From assembly GCA_030867875.1 (NCBI GenBank), contig JAOWCC010000320.1, positions 1-64,000 of the forward strand: a stretch of DNA of 64,000 nt, given 5' to 3'. A model generated the notes under the pieces. The model ran no database searches and was not told the DNA's origin. It saw only the letters and a list, made by a program, of their open reading frames with translations. Source of the DNA: Actinernus sp. WN-2022. Lineage: Eukaryota > Cnidaria > Anthozoa > Actiniaria > Actinernidae. Within the stretch, counting starts at the first letter, position 1; each line of letters opens with the position of its first letter. Of this stretch, positions 23,801 to 34,890 are shown one piece after another. A program made the position numbers and the translations under genes.

Positions 23801-25830
23801 GATAATTTTCTGTTCACCACAAACAAATCATGATATTTTGCTCATGCAGCCTTGTCCAATAAAAAAATATTGCTAATTCAAATTTTGATTATAATAAAAT
23901 TACCTGCTTTGCTCTCCATTTCTTCACTTGCCAATGTATTTCCGGTTGTACATAAGATAGAGAGAAAGGTCACTATGTTTTTATGTTTTTTTTTTCATTC
24001 AACAGGTTAATCTTAGTGCCAGCTATATCCAGTCTGAGGATCCAATTGTTAAAAAACAAGACTGGTTAATAAGAAACAGATTACCCATTCTGTACAGGAC
24101 AGTACTTCATTGGTTATCTGATAAGGGCAATCTAGGAGTCCTTATTACTCTTCACATTGCAATGATAGGGATATTTATGCTGACAGTAACTGACAAAAAG
24201 TCGGCATGGAGAGTCGTGGCACGGTATATGGTATCATGTGGTGTACTTGGGGTAGCAGGAGGGATTACGAACTGGCTGGCTCTTAAGATATTATTTACCA
24301 AGATACCTGGATTGTATGGAAGTGGGTAAGTATGGACAAAATAATTTTGCAACAACTTGTCAAATTGTCGCTTTCTGATTGGTTTATTATTAATAATTAC
24401 CATGGGAACTGAGTGGAAATACCATTGTAGATTGCATGTTCACATGCACAATATAGATTGTGTGATCGTTGCACACTTTTCCTACAGTACCATTAAGGAC
24501 CCATTAATCTGAATTTTTTTTTTGTAGAGTGTGCCCTGTTTCACTATAATTGAAGACCTCGGTGAAAAAGGGTGTAAGAAGCAAAACATTCAAGAAAGCC
24601 ATTATATGGTCGTTGTTATGGAATGATGCGGCCACTGTTACTATGGGCAATATTTAAAGAAATTTTCATACCATGACAAAACCTGCACAGAAACGTGTTC
24701 CTCAACTAAAATTGAGTACTGCAGTTGAAAACTTCATGATTCTTACAAAAATAATCGGTAAAACATACTACTTACGCCCTTTTTCCACTGAGGTCTTCAA
24801 TTGTTTTTGCATGATAAATGTAAATAGTTGCATAATAGACCAGTTCATGGTTAATTCCGACATTTTGAAAGGGGTGCAAACATTTAAAGGAAATTATTTG
24901 GCATCGGATTCCTTTACAAACACTCTATTTTGCGCCATGTTTGCACCCCTTTCAAAATGTCGGTCCATTAACAGTGAACTGGTTTATTGTAATAATGGTT
25001 TCTTTCTCTTAGTTCTATTAAATTTATCTCATAAAATTCACTAAGATCCTTGCTTCTGATTTCGTTTTAGGGTCTTTGCAAGCTGCTACCAAGAAATCAT
25101 TAAGACATTCAGAACAATAGTAACAAGTGTATTTCTGGATCAGTCATTCCTAGAGCAGTATGTTGAGCAAAAACTGACCCAGCATATTGTGACGTTTAAC
25201 ATGGAGGGGAGATTACGGCAGATACTGGAATCTGAAACTATAGAACAAATAATAAACAAAGAATTACATGCATTGTCACAGTCATCTGAAGGTCAGTTAT
25301 TGCTTATAGCTGGAATAAGGACTTCTACTTTGAAACCATTAATCAGACCATTAATAATGGAGATAATTGCTGAGGTTATACCTGGACAAATAGATAATCT
25401 TTACATTGGAGGAAAGGTATGTCTCATGGTTGATATGTTTTATATGTTATTAGGATTTCCTTATAACATTTTAACAGAAAAAAGGCTAAAAAGCCTTATC
25501 ATAATTAATTATATTGGCTAGGGTTCATGGTCTTTCACACTGTTAAAACTATGCTCTATCACAAAAAAGTAGCAGTGTTTAAAAAAAAAAAGGATATGTA
25601 CATAAATACATTTGTTTCTCTTTTGTTAGAGTTGCACAGCTTCAAGAATCAAGCAAGAAATTACTAAATATATGGCAAACAGAGGAGGAGATGTTGGTAC
25701 AGAACAGGTCACACAGTTTGTGAAGGTGGTTATGTATAAGCACCTGAGTTGGCTGGTTATACTAGGATGTGTCATAGGATTCCTGATGGGTATTGTATCC
25801 CAAGTAACTGAAGTGGGAAAACTTATATGA
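20882..25830 (+). CDS. DUF445-family membrane protein, 4 exons
   Basis: Exons 20,882-20,992, 24,006-24,325, 25,071-25,416 and 25,630-25,830 join in phase (GTAAAG, GTAAGT and GTATGT donors; AG acceptors) to give 325 residues ending in TGA. Residues 122-134 (GGITNWLALKILF) followed by PGLYGSG (138-144) match the signature of DUF445, a mainly bacterial family of unknown function. Likely membrane segments are 81-98, 107-132 and 300-317. The soluble middle (145-290) is helix-rich and polar, as in the family. The N-terminal 37 residues are Ser/Glu-rich and probably cytosolic. It should sit in a membrane, but which one is not shown. A second GT at 20,984 (GTGAGT) could serve as the exon 1 donor but breaks the frame. 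Intron 1 (3 kb) carries three foldback elements and intron 2 one. The next gene is convergent. Family and exon structure are well supported; function is unknown. Confidence 0.85.
21311..21789. mobile_element. Foldback element with G/C tracts (ATGCACC family)
   Basis: The ends ATGCACCTATCAATGTCAAC and GTTGACATTGATAGGTGCAT are exact complements. Just inside are a run of 19 G (21,335-21,353) and, in the other arm, 13 C (21,746-21,758). The inner arms also pair (GGCATTT/caaatgc; ccccaccctgggg). It lies in intron 1 of the DUF445 gene. It is related by its ends to 34,047-34,159. Confidence 0.75.
22377..22927. mobile_element. TTAA-flanked MITE (AGTGC ends)
   Basis: TTAA lies on both sides (22,373-22,376; 22,928-22,931), with ends AGTGCCTTATA and TATAGGCACT. 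The arms pair over about 190 bp, including CCTTTCCTGACCCATGACCG and its complement. TGACGTCA occurs at 22,726. A close relative is at 62,927-63,443. Confidence 0.85.
23044..23482. mobile_element. TIR element in DUF445 intron 1
   Basis: Left TACTACCATTTGCAAGC pairs with right GCTTGCAAATGGTAGTA. Complementarity continues about 70 bp, through CGCGTTCGTTTATGTTTGAA. No coding sequence was seen. Confidence 0.75.
24834..24988. mobile_element. Short foldback in DUF445 intron 2
   Basis: Arms containing CCGACATTTTGAAAGGGGTG and its complement pair around a short loop that includes 'ggcatcggattcc'. Related sequence occurs at 32,584-32,757 and 33,130-33,330. Confidence 0.65.
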
Positions 25831-25995
25831 AGATTGTCTGACAGACATATTCTTAAAAAGAAATCATTTGAAGGACCAAGCATTAAGGATTCAGAATTGG
25901 TACATTTTAACTGCTGAAAAAAATAATGTTTTGTAGACCAGGACTGTCATTAAAGCGGTTAAACTTTCTCAAGACGATTGACAGTGCCCCTTTAA

Positions 25996-26414
25996 AGTGC
26001 CTATGAACAATTTATTTTTATTTTAGATATCAATAAATCAAGTGAATAGTAGAATGGTAAAATATACTTTGCTTTGAATGCTGTGCCACTGAGTTAAGGT
26101 TTTTATAATATCCAAAATGCTAATTACATGATGTGGTTGTAAATGGGCGTTTCTACTGATATAGGAAAACAAATTTGTAACATCATTTTATTTCAACCAT
26201 GGGTTGAAATAATTTGAAAAATTTGTTTAATTGTAACAAAAAAAATTATATATTAATTGATGCCTCCCCTGACGTCATGTAATTAGCATTTTGGATATTA
26301 AAACCTCCTTAACTCAGTGGCACAGCATTCAAAGCAAGATATATTGTACCATTCTACTATTCACTTGATGTAGAATTGATATCTAAAATAAAATAAATAA
26401 GGTTCATAGGCACT
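25996..26414. mobile_element. TTAA-flanked MITE (AGTGCCTATGAAC ends)
   Basis: TTAA at 25,992-25,995 and 26,415-26,418 flanks inverted ends AGTGCCTATGAAC and GTTCATAGGCACT. The arms pair for about 140 bp. TGACGTCA lies at 26,270. It sits 165 bp after the DUF445 stop codon and so may be part of that gene's 3' UTR. Confidence 0.85.
26032..26037 (+). terminator. Candidate poly(A) signal for DUF445 gene
   Basis: AATAAA lies 202 bp after the stop codon, within the left arm of the MITE. Use is inferred from position only. Confidence 0.35.
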
Positions 26415-26418
26415 TTAA

Positions 26419-27882
26419 GTTGCTAGACAACTGTGAAAAATAGGCAGTATTTTTGTGCCACATACTACAACTCTGTCTTTAAGTTTTACATCAACATCAA
26501 GTAGCCAGTGATCATCATAGTTGCTGGTGATAATCACTGGTAGCTGGATTTTAATAACATCCCTGTAGATATGTATTATACGATTAGGCTTGGAAGATTT
26601 TGCAACAATTTCTTGTGCAGTAAAGTGGACTGAAATAGTATAAAACAGCTTACATATTTTAAATCTGTTGATTATTTGGAATTGTGTATGGGTGAATTTG
26701 TTCCATACATAGCATTATGTGTCTTTAACTTAGATATAGACTGAGGTTATTAATTGGCTAAACATTAAATTATGGTTGTGTATTTTTACGAGTCTTTCAT
26801 ATTTTGGCAAGCCTTTAGGTGAGCTAAAATAGAATGACAAGTAAAAATACAGCCATATTAGATGATTGTTTAGCCAACTAATAAGTTGTTCATCATATAA
26901 ATTCTACCAAGAAACAACATTTTATTTCCAAAATAACCAAAAACATTGGATGCTTGCTCGAGAAATGGGATTTACCATATATGGTGATGGGAAACCATTT
27001 GACTGTAACTACCCAATATAGAGTCTCCTATTGTGTGCCATCTTGTGCATATTTCATGTGTTCTTGGTAATTATATAATAAGAAATATTATTATCAATGC
27101 CTATCAGACAAAATAATCCATCCTTGTTTCTAGTAATCATATGCAGGCAACAGGAGATGTATGGCTATCTCATTCATTGCAAAGGTTTTGATTTAAGTCA
27201 ATGACTCAGGGCGAAATAGGCTTTTAACATAATTAACTTATACTGACAAATTAAGGCAGTAGAGTTAAGCAAGGGTAAATAATTTATCCCTAGAATAGCA
27301 CTAAATCTATAATAATTTTGTAATCTGTACAGTTTACCCTCGGGTTAGCGATTTAACCCTGGAGTAGTGCTTACTGACTTGTTTCAAACAGCCAGACCTT
27401 ACCAACACAGCCCCTGTATTAAGAGAAACTTAAAAACTCTCTTTTGACTGTTTTGCTTTCTGAGGGGGCCGGTATCTATTGTTACATACCTTCTGGTTTT
27501 TACACTTTCAAGCTTGGAATAGACAGATTTAGCTTGTACATTTGTTGTTCCAATTCAGGTCATGTGACAGGTCTCTGAGGATTAGTGTGTTGTTGCTGAG
27601 ATCTACGAATATATGCATTACCTCTTGGGTTAAAGAAAAGAAATACTCAAGGGAAAAGTCTGGTGACTTGAATTGGGACAATGAACAATAGGTCAATTTC
27701 ATATCATACGAACTTTGTTCGTTTGCATTGTAACAAATCCTATTAAGAGAAATCTGACAAAGAATCAAACTCATCAATAAAAGAAAAAAGATTGATACTT
27801 TGCTTCCACTGTTTTGAAACTATGTTATGCAAGTTTGGCTCATAATTTGCATTCTGAGAGCCCTTGTTATTGCAGTCACCCT
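26419..27882. other. Convergent intergenic region
   Basis: About 1.4 kb between two convergent genes. No domain or RNA gene was recognised. It presumably includes the 3' UTRs of both genes. Confidence 0.5.
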
Positions 27883-30800
27883 TTAACGGTGTCCTGTTGT
27901 ATTAATAGAGCAGTACTTGTACTCAGGGCTTTGGTAGTGGAATGTTTTGCCTAAGAGACAAGTTTCGGTGCTGAAGCAGTCATTATCAAACTCTTTTTCA
28001 GTTAGCAGGTAACAAGCAGTGTTTTTATAGGGCCCAATATTTGAAGTAGAATCTGTTATCTCACTTTTATCGGTATTCTTTCTTATGGGCGACATTGTAG
28101 GAAATCTTTGTTGCTTTTGTAGAGCTTCCTCTTTCTGATTCGTAATGGGTGAGCAAACCTCTTTTTCTGTACCCATCCAGAATGAATCACTAGCAAAGTC
28201 CTTTAACCAGTATTCTTCACTGACCTGATCATAACGTATCTGGGTAGGGAAATCTACCTCTCCTGTGTACTGTTCTGAGCCACAAACCAGTGAAGGCTGT
28301 GAATCTTCCACACTGCTCGGCATAAATTCTCTCTTTTTCCTTGTGTCTTTGGAGCTTTTATGGTATTCAGGGATTTCTCTCATTTTATTTGCAGTTGCTT
28401 TAACCCCTGTTTTATCTAGTGCCTGCTTAAATCCTGGTAAATCATTTCCAGCAGTTGAATTGTCACTGTAATCAGTGAAGTCCCAAGTAATTTCGCTGAG
28501 GAAATCCAGCTCTGACATTTGTGAATGACTGTCAAATGGAAGAACATTGTTTTCATTGCATGTGTCTTTGATGTGTGTGCCACCATTTGCAGAGCAATAC
28601 TTTCTCCTCAGAGCCTCGTCAATAGAACAACCCTGAGATTCAACTCCTTCATAAAAACTCATGTCATCAAGCTCACTCTGTGTACAATAGCAATCCGCTA
28701 ATGCTAAGTCGTCAAAGCTATCAGTTTGTTGTGCTGACAATGCCATTTTGGATCTCCTGGTGTCAACATTCTAAAAATAGAAATAAATTATGTCACATCC
28801 ACAGGGACAACAACAACACAAAATTACCTCTGTTTTAAGAAAATGTTAATAATTTATTATGTGTACCTTGCACTTTGAGCTAGCAGTGGGGCTTGGTGCA
28901 CATGGAAATAAAATATACTTCGAAAAGCTTTATTCAATCAGTCAATGTAACTGTCTTCAAAAAGGCCTGATGTGCCATTATTTTATATGCTCACAGAAAT
29001 ATAACTGGCAGTACCAATTAACTAGTTCAATACCTGGTCACCTTCCTGTAGAAGGTTAATGCCTAATTTATTTCCTGAAACTTTCCAAAGTTTGTGGTTT
29101 AGCACCTCTGGTATGACTTCTGTCTCAGCTACCTGCAAAAATTGTATTTCATTTTTACTATATTAGTTTAAAATGCAAAGAACAAACTTGTGTGAACATA
29201 GCCCTTATTTTTATTATTATTAAAATCGATTCTACGTCAACTAAATAGTTGAGTGGTAAAATATTTCTTGATTTCAGTGTTGCGTCTCAGCTGTAAAGGT
29301 TTGTATTTCGAATATGTTAATGACGACTTCAAACTGGGAATATTGTATTGCTTGTAGAGATAAATGATCTTTTATAAACATCTACCATATGTTATATTTC
29401 AAGCTTATATATTCAGTGATTTTACCAAATAGTACACACATAAACTTTATTTAATCTCGAATTTTAATAAAGAGTAGCTTTGACAAGCTAATGTCTAAAT
29501 CAGAAGTAAATAATTCATTCACAAGGAGATTGAAATAACAGTAAACAGCAGTAAACTAGCATATTCGAAATATAAACCTTTCAACTCATAAATGTAACAC
29601 TAAAATCAAGAAATATTTTATCGTTCAACTATTTAGTTGATGTAGAATCGATTTTAATGATAAAATATTTGGGCTCATATGCACTTTAAGTAAAAATACT
29701 AAAGCGGAATAATACTAGAAAAATAAGCAAATATTACCTGAAGGATGTTTAGGCACTTCTTTTGAAATTCCTTGTTTTTGCTCTGTGTAATGATGGAAGT
29801 GAGTGCAGTCGTTATATTAGGAACTGCTCGCTTCACCTGTGATTCTCTCTGTTGAATAATCATAGAATTAGCCAGTTCTGAAGTGTACGAGTACAATTTC
29901 ATTACCGACCCATTTTTTTTGAAAAAGTAAAACAAACAAAAAAGCTTGAAGAATATTTTTGTTAAACTACAACCTCTTTTCCGTCAGCTCTCTACGTTTT
30001 AGTTTCTTGCCTTTCTCGTGCAAATTATTGTCAATCTACAACTAGGGCCATCCCAATAAAATGTTTTGTTTCCCATCTCCCGACAGACCCAATTTTTTGG
30101 GAAAGTTTTAAAAAAATACAAAGCTTGACACCGACCCAATATTTTGGAAAAGGTAAAAAAATTATATAAAAAGATTGAAAAACATTATTTTTAACTACAC
30201 CTCTTTTCCGATCTCTCTACGTATTAATTTCTTGCTTTTCTCATGCAAGTGTATTTTGCAGGAATGCAATCACGTGATTGTACTGGAGGACAAAAGAACA
30301 ATCGGAGCACGTTTACGTTTACGTTTATTACTGAACAACGCTTTCGCATCGAGTCCAGGACCAAATCAAAATAAAATGTTACTTATTTACAATCTTTGGT
30401 CAACAAAATCCTGATAATAGTAAATATTACAATGATAGTCGAAATATAGAATTACGATATGAATCCAAATAAATGGAATGAATAAAGATAATTAATTAAA
30501 TAAATGTAATAAAATGCAAGAAAATAATAAGTAAAAACCAATGCTAATAAAAAAATAATATAAGTGCAGTACTTAATTATTACGTGGAAAGTTATTACAG
30601 ATGTGAGATTTAGTTGAGCTAGTAAATTTTACATAATTAAGAGATCTTATATTAATGGGGATAGAGTTCCAATCTGTTATGGTCCTAGGGAAGAAGCTAA
30701 ATAGGTAGTAATCATGGTGTGCAGTTGCTTGAATGAATGTAGTGTTTGAATGATTTCTGGTTGTACGTGTTGAGTAACAAAAATAGTTAGGAATAGGTAA

Positions 30801-33789
30801 TGCAATTAAATTGTGTAAAGCTAAGTAAAGTATGTTTAAACGGTGAGCAAACTATGGTCATTTTTGATGAAGGAGCAATTATAGAATACCCCGCAACTTT
30901 TGAAGCTCCTACCTAGAGCTTAATTTTCTACCTCCAATCGATTGACGATATTTCTAAAAGAGCGTTTTTAAAGATATCTTGCCCTCCAGCATCCATGACA
31001 TGACATCCATGATCACGAGTTCAATTCATTCCTTAACGAAGTATTATATCATCACGTGACTGTTTCCTGCAAAAGGCCTATTGTCAATCCACAACTAGTA
31101 GAGGAAAAAGTAGTTGAGGAAAACATGAAAACTTTTACGCAAGTCTTCAAGTCGACTTGGTTCCAGATCCCCTAACGTTTTTCTTTTCCTGACCGACCAT
31201 CACGAGAGAGAGGGCGATATAAAAGAGCAGATTTCGTCTACAGCACTGAGTACAGCACGGTTACTGTACGGCATGCCGTGACATCGAAATGGTTTCCCAT
31301 TATTTTTATCCTGCTGATCCAATCAATAGGCCCTTTGCAGCTAACAGTCATGTGCTGATATAATATTTCATTAACGAATGAATTGAACTCAAATCCCCAT
31401 GGGAAAGGCGTTGCCATGGATGCTGGAGAGCAAGCTATCTTTAAAATCGCTGTTTTAGAAAGATCGACAATCGATTGGAGGTCGAAAATAGCGTTTTGCT
31501 AATAGCACTACTGATCTCGTAAAAGGCCTTTAAATAAATGAAGTCAGATATTTTTTGCTCTCCAGTACAACCAAGTGATGTTTTAGCTGCAAGGGGCCTA
31601 TTTACAGTAATACTGTACAGCACGATTACAGTACAGTTACGGTAAGGCTACGGACATGCCGTAGTTTGTCCCACTCATACGAAATCTGCTCTAGTAGATC
31701 GAGGAAATAGTTGAGGAATACATGAAAATTTTACGAGAGTTTTCAAGCCGACTTGGTTCCAGACCGACCCAAAAATACGTTGATAATTTTTTCATCGTAT
31801 AAAGGTCAAAGTTGACGCTCTTTTAATTTGACGCATTGCCAGAGCAGTGCATTGTGGTCGTGCACAAGGACACGGAAACAATATGCGTGGTCTTTTCATT
31901 GGCTTTCTTTTCGTTTGGGCGTGAAGGTGTGTATATATTACTGCTTTTATTTTCACGTGAACATGGCCCTTATCCGTACTTACAATCCGTTGTTATTGCT
32001 ACAGCGAGTGTAAAGAAATTGTGATTGCCGTCGTTGGTATTTGCTGCAGCAAAGAGCGGACCTCAAGCGAGCGAGCAAGGCAGCAGTACTAATTTGTGTA
32101 GTGGAGGGAGTCGTTTTTTATGCGCAAATCAAACAAAGTGCATTGTGGTTATGCACAAGGACACAAACGATATGTGCGGTCTTTCTTTCGTTTGGGCGTG
32201 TATATTTTTACTGCTTTTATTTTGATTTATTCGTACTTTAATAGAATCTGTTGTTATTGCCATCCTACAGTGGATGAAGAGCCACCTCGTGGATTATGCC
32301 ACTGATTAAACCGGTATTATTATTATTATTATTACAGCAAATGTAAATAAATTGTGATCGCCTTGGTTTGTATTTTTATCACAATTTTATTAGTCTCGTG
32401 TTTTGATATGAAGTTTACTAACCCACAAAATATATTTTGTAACTTGATGATCATGGCAAAGTATAGTTTTATGTTTGGGGTGGAGATAATGACTATTTTC
32501 ACGTGGAATTTGACTGTTTTTTACAGACAATGTATGGAAAACTGAAAACACGATTGCATGCTTCCCAGCACAGCTACATCCCTCAAATTTCAGAAATTCG
32601 ATTTTACGGATTTTATTTGGCATCGGATTCCATCAATTCCCATACAAACACTGTATTTCGCGCCATGTTTGCACCCCTTTCAAAATGTCGGAACGAAATA
32701 CAGTGTTTGTATGGGAATCCGATGCCAAATATTTTCCGTAAAATCGAATTTCTGAATATTTACTGTCTGCAAACTAAGATGTACGGGCAGGTTTAAAGTA
32801 CAGGTCACAATTCACAGGTCAGGTCACAGATCAGTCACTCCTTGTTTACCTGTGAACCCTAGCTCTAGGTGAGTGAGAACCCGTCGTTTACCTGTGAACT
32901 CGTCCGATGGTTAGGGTTAGGTTTGTGGTTTGGGTTAGGATTTGTCTTAGAATTAACAACCTGACCTGTGAATTGTGACCTGTACTTTAAACCTGCCGAA
33001 GATGTACTGATCAAAATGTCAGGGATGTAGCTGTGCTGGGAAGCGTGCACTTCAGTTTTCCATACATTTATCTGTTAACAACGACTGAACGAGTCAAACT
33101 CAAAGTACAGACAAATCATTAATCAATTGACAAATGTATGGAAAACTGAAAACACGATTGCACGCTTCCCAGCACAGCTACATGTCTCAAATTTTGATCA
33201 GTAAATCAGACAGGGAATATTTCAGAAATTTTATTTGGCATCGGATTCCATACGAACACTGTATCTTCGCGCTATGTTTGCACCCCTTTCAAAATGTTGG
33301 AGTTAATCGCGAACTGGTCTATTGTTTCTCAACACATTACTCATAGTCAGACAAGCTTACAGTTAAGTTACTGTGTAGATAAAGTTATTAAGCTTGCACG
33401 ATTAAATATATGAAGTGATTCGGTTATTGCTTAAAAACGCTGGTTTTTCAGTTTGATCACCCACGCCCACGGCCCAACAGGCCAGCTATTATTTTTTTGG
33501 TTTGGCCTTCCACTCTAATTCTCTAGTAACTATGGACCAGGTTAGGCTACCCCAATAAAATGTTTCGTTTATCGTTATCATCGCCCTCTGGGTCGTGATG
33601 GACTTGCAATCATTTCCAAGGCCAGGAAGAATAAAATCACATGGCCGCCAATGCAGCACACCTGCAAATGAGTAGTACAAGTCAACAAGATACAGAAAGC
33701 AAATAGCTTACCTTTTCTTTCCAAACTGTAGTCTTAGCAGCATTTCCAGTAACAATTTGGTTGGAAGTTGTAGTCGTCAAGTTAGCCAT
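27883..33789 (-). CDS. Uncharacterised 391-aa protein, 4 exons
   Basis: Minus-strand exons 33,789-33,712, 29,848-29,738, 29,132-29,034 and 28,770-27,883 join, all in phase 0 with GT/AG borders, to give 391 residues. Exon 1 starts MANLTTTTSN. Exons 2-3 (residues 27-96) form a Lys/Glu-rich, probably helical segment. Exon 4 (residues 97-391) is Ser/Asp/Glu-rich, acidic and probably disordered, with scattered Cys. No known domain, signal peptide or membrane segment was recognised. The weakest join is the exon 2 acceptor (CAACAG at 29,849-29,854): CACTTCAG further upstream is out of phase with exon 1, and an extra exon in the 3.9-kb intron cannot be excluded. If exon 1 is not used, a shorter product could start at the Met at 28,746 (287 residues). 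Two E2F-like sites precede exon 1, which hints at cell-cycle or germline expression. The function is not recognised. Confidence 0.6.
29172..29685. mobile_element. Degenerate TTAA-flanked MITE
   Basis: TTAA at 29,168 and 29,686. The left end AATGCAAAG is decayed; the right end ATATGCACT resembles the AGTGC family. The arms pair well inside (ATCGATTCTACGTCAACTAA versus TTAGTTGATGTAGAATCGAT). It lies in an intron of the 391-aa gene. Confidence 0.65.
29900..30255. repeat. Local degenerate tandem duplication
   Basis: A segment with 'accgaccca', an A-rich stretch, and 'acctcttttccg...ctctctacgt...tttcttgc' occurs at 29,905-30,020 and again at 30,125-30,245. A partial third copy starts near 30,080. 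It is non-coding and lies just upstream of exon 2 of the 391-aa gene. Confidence 0.6.
30573..30860 (-). pseudogene. LINE C-terminal fragment
   Basis: The minus strand reads, in one frame to a stop at 30,573, RLNILYLALHNLIALPIP, then FSFFPRTITDWNSIP and a short tail. The PRT-(I)-x-DWNSLP block is typical of the extreme C-terminus of CR1/L2-like non-LTR reverse transcriptases. Only this 3' end is present, as expected of a 5'-truncated insertion. Sequence to about 30,290 may be its 3' UTR. Confidence 0.75.
30918..31492. mobile_element. Foldback element, decayed
   Basis: Left arm CCTCCAATCGATTGACGAT (about 30,931) pairs with right ATCGACAATCGATTGGAGG (about 31,463). Pairing continues through 'gccctccagcatccatg' and 'catggatgctggagagc'. 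A segment after it (31,690-31,770) repeats 31,085-31,165 in direct orientation ('tagttgagga...cgacttggttccaga'). Confidence 0.6.
32313..32334. repeat. (ATT)n microsatellite
   Basis: About seven TTA/ATT units, followed by ACAGCAAATG. Confidence 0.8.
32584..32757. mobile_element. Foldback repeat, copy of the 24.8-kb family
   Basis: The left arm (CAGAAATTCGATTTTACGG through ATACAAACACTGTATTTCG) pairs with the right arm (CGAAATACAGTGTTTGTAT through CCGTAAAATCGAATTTCTG). The loop contains GCACCCCTTTCAAAATGT, shared with 24,940 and 33,280. Confidence 0.65.
32797..32986. mobile_element. TTAA-flanked MITE (AGTACAGG ends)
   Basis: TTAA at 32,793-32,796 and 32,987-32,990. Perfect arms AGTACAGGTCACAATTCACA and its complement extend to CAGGTCAGG. 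The centre has two TTAGGG-like units (about 32,913-32,925). It appears inserted in a copy of a longer repeat, since gcagg/cctgc flanks it. Confidence 0.8.
33131..33330 (+). repeat. Third partial copy of the 24.8/32.5-kb repeat
   Basis: TATGGAAAACTGAAAACACG matches 32,530 onward. The stretch from 'atttggcatcggattcc' through GCACCCCTTTCAAAATGT to 'gaactggt' matches 24,897-24,983 and 32,618-32,690. Confidence 0.7.
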
Positions 33790-33906
33790 CGAGGGTTCAT
33801 ATTTCAAATTAAAAGTCTTTCTAGAAACTGAACGGTTGTCTGTTGTCGTATTGACTATAGCTAGAACAACGAGAACAGGTCACTGTCACTGGCTCTCTAA
33901 AAATAT

Positions 33907-33966
33907 TTAGCGGGAAAACTTTATGTACGCGCGCGCGTGCTATCGGAGCAGCGTTTGGCGGGAAAC
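33907..33966 (-). promoter_or_regulatory. Paired E2F-type sites
   Basis: TTTGGCGGGAAA (33,955-33,966) and TTTAGCGGGAAA (33,907-33,918) lie about 120-175 bp upstream of the start codon of the minus-strand 391-aa gene. Both fit the E2F consensus TTTSSCGS-AAA (the second with an A). A CG-alternating patch lies between them. Binding is inferred. Confidence 0.5.
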
Positions 33967-34046
33967 CATAAGGACCAATCAGGCTACTCCTGATCCTGGA
34001 CGTCACGCGGACGCCAACGCGGGCGCGCTTCCAGCCGATATTAGTA

Positions 34047-34159
34047 ATGCACCAGTCAGTGGTACCCCCCCTTCCCCCCCCCCTGCCCGCTGGGTGGGAG
34101 GGGGGGGGGGGGGGTATGCCCGATACCCCTCCCCTGGGGGAAACCACTGACTGGTGCAT
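34047..34159. mobile_element. Short G/C-tract foldback (ATGCACC family)
   Basis: The ends ATGCACCAGTCAGTGG and CCACTGACTGGTGCAT are exact complements. Between them lie C-runs and a GGGAGG-plus-long-G run. It shares ATGCACC ends and architecture with 21,311-21,789, but the arm sequence differs. Confidence 0.8.
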
Positions 34160-34890
34160 AACAGCTTATGAGATGCATATTTCATTGATGGCTTTTCTAT
34201 TCCCAATTTTATTTGGGAAATAGAAGAGAGAAGTGGAATATCCAGGCGTGAGGTCAAGATGGGGGATATTGGCCAAGTTAATTTTTTGCGTGTTTATGGA
34301 CCTCGACGAACATAAAACCGCAAAAAATGGACGAGGCCAATATTCCCCTTCGCTCGCGGACTCGCTCGTTCGCGATAATCTCTATATATTGTATCGGTGG
34401 GCGAAAATGAATAAAATCCCACTTTGACGCACGCTCCAGGAACCCATTGCGCGGTAAACTGACGATTTCACTTGAAGTTCAACTTCGTGGCGTTCAAAAC
34501 AGTTTGTTTTCCGACATCAAAAATGCTTTTTTATGGATGAAAACTAACCTGTACTTTACTTCAGATGCACTAAGTTTCAATGACAACTTTATGAACCCGA
34601 ACGCATTACCTAGAAGACTAGAGAGACAAAAATGTGCGTATTTATTTAAATCACTCGAGTGGCGATATTATTATAAAAGCACACTGTCACTGTACAACTT
34701 GTCAAAAAGTGCTGTAGAAGAATACGAACAAATTTGTAAATATTAATCAGTAAATACTCACAATTTATAAGCCAATGCTGAATTTCTTAGCCCATACAAT
34801 AAAAAACCTGCTTTCTTTGATGAATTTACTCGTTTCCGTAATAATTTTATTTCTTTGTATATTATATATATTTAAAAGCTATACTAACGA
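34160..34890. other. Intergenic, no supported gene
   Basis: A 99-codon open frame ends at 34,746, but it begins with TTG rather than ATG and has no recognised motif. It may be a decayed coding fragment. Nothing else was seen. Confidence 0.4.

Noticed and set aside
32912..32940. Telomere remnant (TTAGGG-like)
   Set aside because: Only about two units, in the centre of a 190-bp MITE; too short to indicate a telomere.
34447..34746. 99-codon plus frame
   Set aside because: Begins with TTG, has no recognised motif and no supported splice partners.
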